NCBI RefSeq assembly: GCF_000024405.1
Contig: NC_013517.1
Span: 3,689,989-3,753,988 of the forward strand
DNA: 64,000 nucleotides
Source of the DNA: Sebaldella termitidis ATCC 33386
GTDB lineage: Bacteria > Fusobacteriota > Fusobacteriia > Fusobacteriales > Leptotrichiaceae
Reading direction: 5' to 3'
Made by a program: the position numbers and the translations under genes. The notes under the pieces are model-generated. The model searched no databases. It was not told the origin of the DNA and saw only the letters and a program-made list of their open reading frames with translations. Every line of letters starts with the position of its first letter. The stretch's first letter is position 1. Below are positions 62,060-64,000 of this stretch, piece by piece.

Positions 62060-63554
62060 CTAAGTTTACACCTCCTGTTGAATATCTCATTATTTCCTCC
62101 TGAGTTGTCAGCTCCGGATTCAGCTCTTTTACTATTTTTTTCTCTCTCATTACAAAAAGCCTGTCACTCATAAACAATACCTCGGATAACTCTGAAGATA
62201 TCATTATTATTCCCACACCTTCACTTGCCAGTCTTCTCATTATTTCATATATTTCGTGTTTGGCTCCTACATCTATTCCCCTTGTAGGCTCATCCAGAAT
62301 CAATATATCCGGTTTAGTCTCCAGCCATTTTGCCAGTATTACCTTCTGCTGGTTTCCTCCGCTCAGGTTTCTTATGTGCTGGTCACTGCCCGACGTTTTT
62401 ATTCTCAGATTTTTTATTTCAGTCTTGGCAATTCCTTCTTCCTTTTTATTATCAATCAGCTTTAGCCTGCCTATTATGTTATCTATTGTAGCCATGGTAA
62501 TATTCACCTTTACATCATTATCCAGCACTACTCCTTCTTCTCTTCTGTTTTCTGTAATAAATGCTATTTTATTTTTTATGGCGTCTTCCGGTGATTTTAT
62601 ATTTACTTTTTTATTATTTATAAAAATCTGTCCGTTATCCAAAGAAGCAACACCAAATATTGCCTTTGCCACATCACTTCTTCCGGCTCCTACGAGACCG
62701 AAGAAACCGACTATTTCTCCTTTTTTTATATCAAAGCTTATGTCTTCAAAATAATCCTTCTTTGATAGTGACTCCACTCTCAGGACAGCTTCATTTCCTG
62801 TTTGATAGTCTTTTTTAGGATAAATATCTTTCATTTCCCGTCCTACCATCATTTTTATAAGCCCGTCAATATCTGCCTTTTCTCTCGGAACAGTTCCGAT
62901 ATATTCCCCGTCTCTCATTACTGTTATATTATCAGATATTCTCAAGAGCTCATCCATTCTGTGCGATATATAAATTATTGATACCCCGTCTTTTTTCAGC
63001 TTATCTATAATTTCGAAAAGTTTTTCTGATTCTTTCAGACTGAGAGAAGAAGTGGGTTCGTCCATAATTATTATATCAGCTTTAAATGCCACTGCTTTGG
63101 CTATTTCGATCATTTGTCTCTCGGAAATACTAAGATCCTGTACCAAAACCGACGGCTCCATATCTACATCAAGATATTCCAGTATTTCCTTACTTTTTTT
63201 TGTCATTTCCTTATAATTAACAAAAAGATTATTCATCGGCTCCCTGTTTGCAAAAATATTTTCTGATATGCTCATATTGGGACACAGACTTAGTTCCTGA
63301 TATATTATGCTTATTCCGAGACTCTGTGATTCTTTAGGATTTTTTATATCAGTTTTTTTCCCTTTTAAAATTATTTCACCTTCATCAGGGGTATAAACCC
63401 CTGATAAAATCTTCATAAGTGTAGACTTCCCGGCTCCATTTTCCCCAAGCAAAGTATGTACCTCACCCTTTGCAAGCTTTAAATCTACATTTGATAATGC
63501 CGTGACACCGCTAAATCTTTTTGTAATACCCTTCATTTCCAAAATGTATTCCAT
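62040..63554 (-). CDS. Sugar ABC transporter ATPase with two ABC domains (RbsA family)
   Basis: 504 residues. First ABC half: Walker A GENGAGKST, signature DLSISERQMIEIAKA, Walker B IIIMDEPTSSLS. Second half: degenerate Walker A GLVGAGRSD, signature NLSGGNQQKVILAKWL and Walker B ILILDEPTRGIDVGAK, as usual for RbsA/XylG/MglA proteins, whose second site is weaker. CGGAGG precedes the ATG. Energises uptake through the RbsC-type permease. Confidence 0.93.
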   Translation of the reverse strand: MEYILEMKGITKRFSGVTALSNVDLKLAKGEVHTLLGENGAGKSTLMKILSGVYTPDEGEIILKGKKTDIKNPKESQSLGISIIYQELSLCPNMSISENIFANREPMNNLFVNYKEMTKKSKEILEYLDVDMEPSVLVQDLSISERQMIEIAKAVAFKADIIIMDEPTSSLSLKESEKLFEIIDKLKKDGVSIIYISHRMDELLRISDNITVMRDGEYIGTVPREKADIDGLIKMMVGREMKDIYPKKDYQTGNEAVLRVESLSKKDYFEDISFDIKKGEIVGFFGLVGAGRSDVAKAIFGVASLDNGQIFINNKKVNIKSPEDAIKNKIAFITENRREEGVVLDNDVKVNITMATIDNIIGRLKLIDNKKEEGIAKTEIKNLRIKTSGSDQHIRNLSGGNQQKVILAKWLETKPDILILDEPTRGIDVGAKHEIYEIMRRLASEGVGIIMISSELSEVLFMSDRLFVMREKKIVKELNPELTTQEEIMRYSTGGVNLDGNDKF

Positions 63555-63576
63555 TCAGGACAGCCTCCGTTACAAT

Positions 63577-64000
63577 TTATTTTTTTTCTCCCTCTTTTGT
63601 AAAAATTCCTGGTGTTACAGGTATATTTTTCTCCACCTGCTCGCCTTTTAAAATTTTCAGAGTAGTATCTACTGCTATTTTTCCCATATCCTCAGGATAT
63701 TGTGTTATTACTGCCGCAAATGATTTTTCTTTTGTTACTGCATCTCTTGCTTCCTGCATCCCATCGAATCCTATTACTTTTATCTGGTCTTCTTTACCAG
63801 CTGATTTTACTGCTGCTACTGCTGCAAGAGCCGCATCATCACCAAAACCAAATATTCCTCCCAGATTTTTATTTGCCTGAATCATATTCTGTGCTGCTGT
63901 AAGAGCTTCCGGTCTTGTAATCCCTGCCTGTATAGCTACTATTTTTATATCTGGATATTTAGCTATTACTTCTTTAAATCCTTCTATTCTCTGTACCACT
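63577..64000 (-). CDS. Sugar-binding protein (RbsB family), C-terminal part
   Basis: The frame is open at the right edge, so the start and signal peptide lie outside. The visible 140 or so codons match the C-terminal half of periplasmic-binding protein family 4: NLGGIFGFGDDAALAAVAAV, KVIGFDGMQEARDAV and FAAVITQYPEDMGKIAVDTT. It should deliver the sugar to the permease/ATPase pair that follows on the minus strand. The sugar (ribose, xylose, allose or other) cannot be told. Confidence 0.88.
   Translation of the reverse strand, partial: VVQRIEGFKEVIAKYPDIKIVAIQAGITRPEALTAAQNMIQANKNLGGIFGFGDDAALAAVAAVKSAGKEDQIKVIGFDGMQEARDAVTKEKSFAAVITQYPEDMGKIAVDTTLKILKGEQVEKNIPVTPGIFTKEGEKK

Overview
The window looks like chromosome from an anaerobic Fusobacteriota member of the Leptotrichiaceae/Sebaldella type (an inference from content; no 16S is present). 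Supporting signs are the very AT-rich DNA with strong AGGAGG ribosome binding sites, a 2747-residue autotransporter, many secreted or lipoprotein genes of a diderm, the flavodoxin/DUF2023 pair, a FadL-type porin, and anaerobic flavoprotein/ferredoxin genes.

Layout. 1-4.2 kb (+): end of a DapA-family aldolase, a solute-binding protein without signal peptide, two tandem class III CoA-transferases (the second broken by one nonsense codon) and a MaoC hydratase: a small-acid CoA pathway. 4.4-8.4 kb: exported DUF1254 and HAD proteins, then a DNA-binding-like protein with homing-endonuclease-associated repeats behind a consensus promoter. 8.4-14 kb: flavodoxin, LysR plus split chromate transporter, exported alpha/beta hydrolase, lipoprotein aldo-keto reductase. 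13.9-16.2 kb: DUF523/DUF1722 protein with a class II photolyase. 16.3-26.2 kb: dead lipocalin, Ntn amide hydrolase plus FadL porin, dead GH1 glucosidase, VOC, polyferredoxin, secreted proteins, intact lipocalin, YeiH, NTF2-like protein. 26.4-29.1 kb: MarR plus UvrA2-like ABC protein. 29.3-41.8 kb: alkylsulfatase, small secreted peptide, TetR, giant autotransporter. 42-50.6 kb: secreted proteins, anion permease, MarR-controlled AprA/AprB-like operon, VOC and AraC genes. 50.6-53.4 kb: a graveyard of conjugation (trbE/trbB-like) gene fragments around a TPR lipoprotein, then tRNA-Leu. 53.7-57.7 kb: metNIQ plus M20 amidohydrolase, preceded by a short Met-rich ORF and an intrinsic terminator. 57.9-60 kb: DUF2023/flavodoxin and a DD-carboxypeptidase. 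60.1-64 kb: sugar kinase plus a ribose-type ABC transporter running off the right edge.

Main regulatory observations. (1) Eight 15-bp palindromes of form TAGAWC-N3-GWTCTA (some arms degenerate) lie only in intergenic DNA around the TetR gene, the autotransporter and the 7-8 kb locus; five sit 7-8 nt downstream of a -10 element, which predicts a TetR regulon. (2) A 47-codon ORF with eight Met in twelve residues, followed by a terminator directly upstream of metN, looks like methionine-specific peptide-leader attenuation. (3) The alkylsulfatase and HAD/DUF1254 genes share a nearly identical promoter. (4) Relics (lipocalin, GH1, trbE/trbB, possible tetR, DKNYY) and solo insertion-sequence-like ends show heavy gene decay between intact operons.
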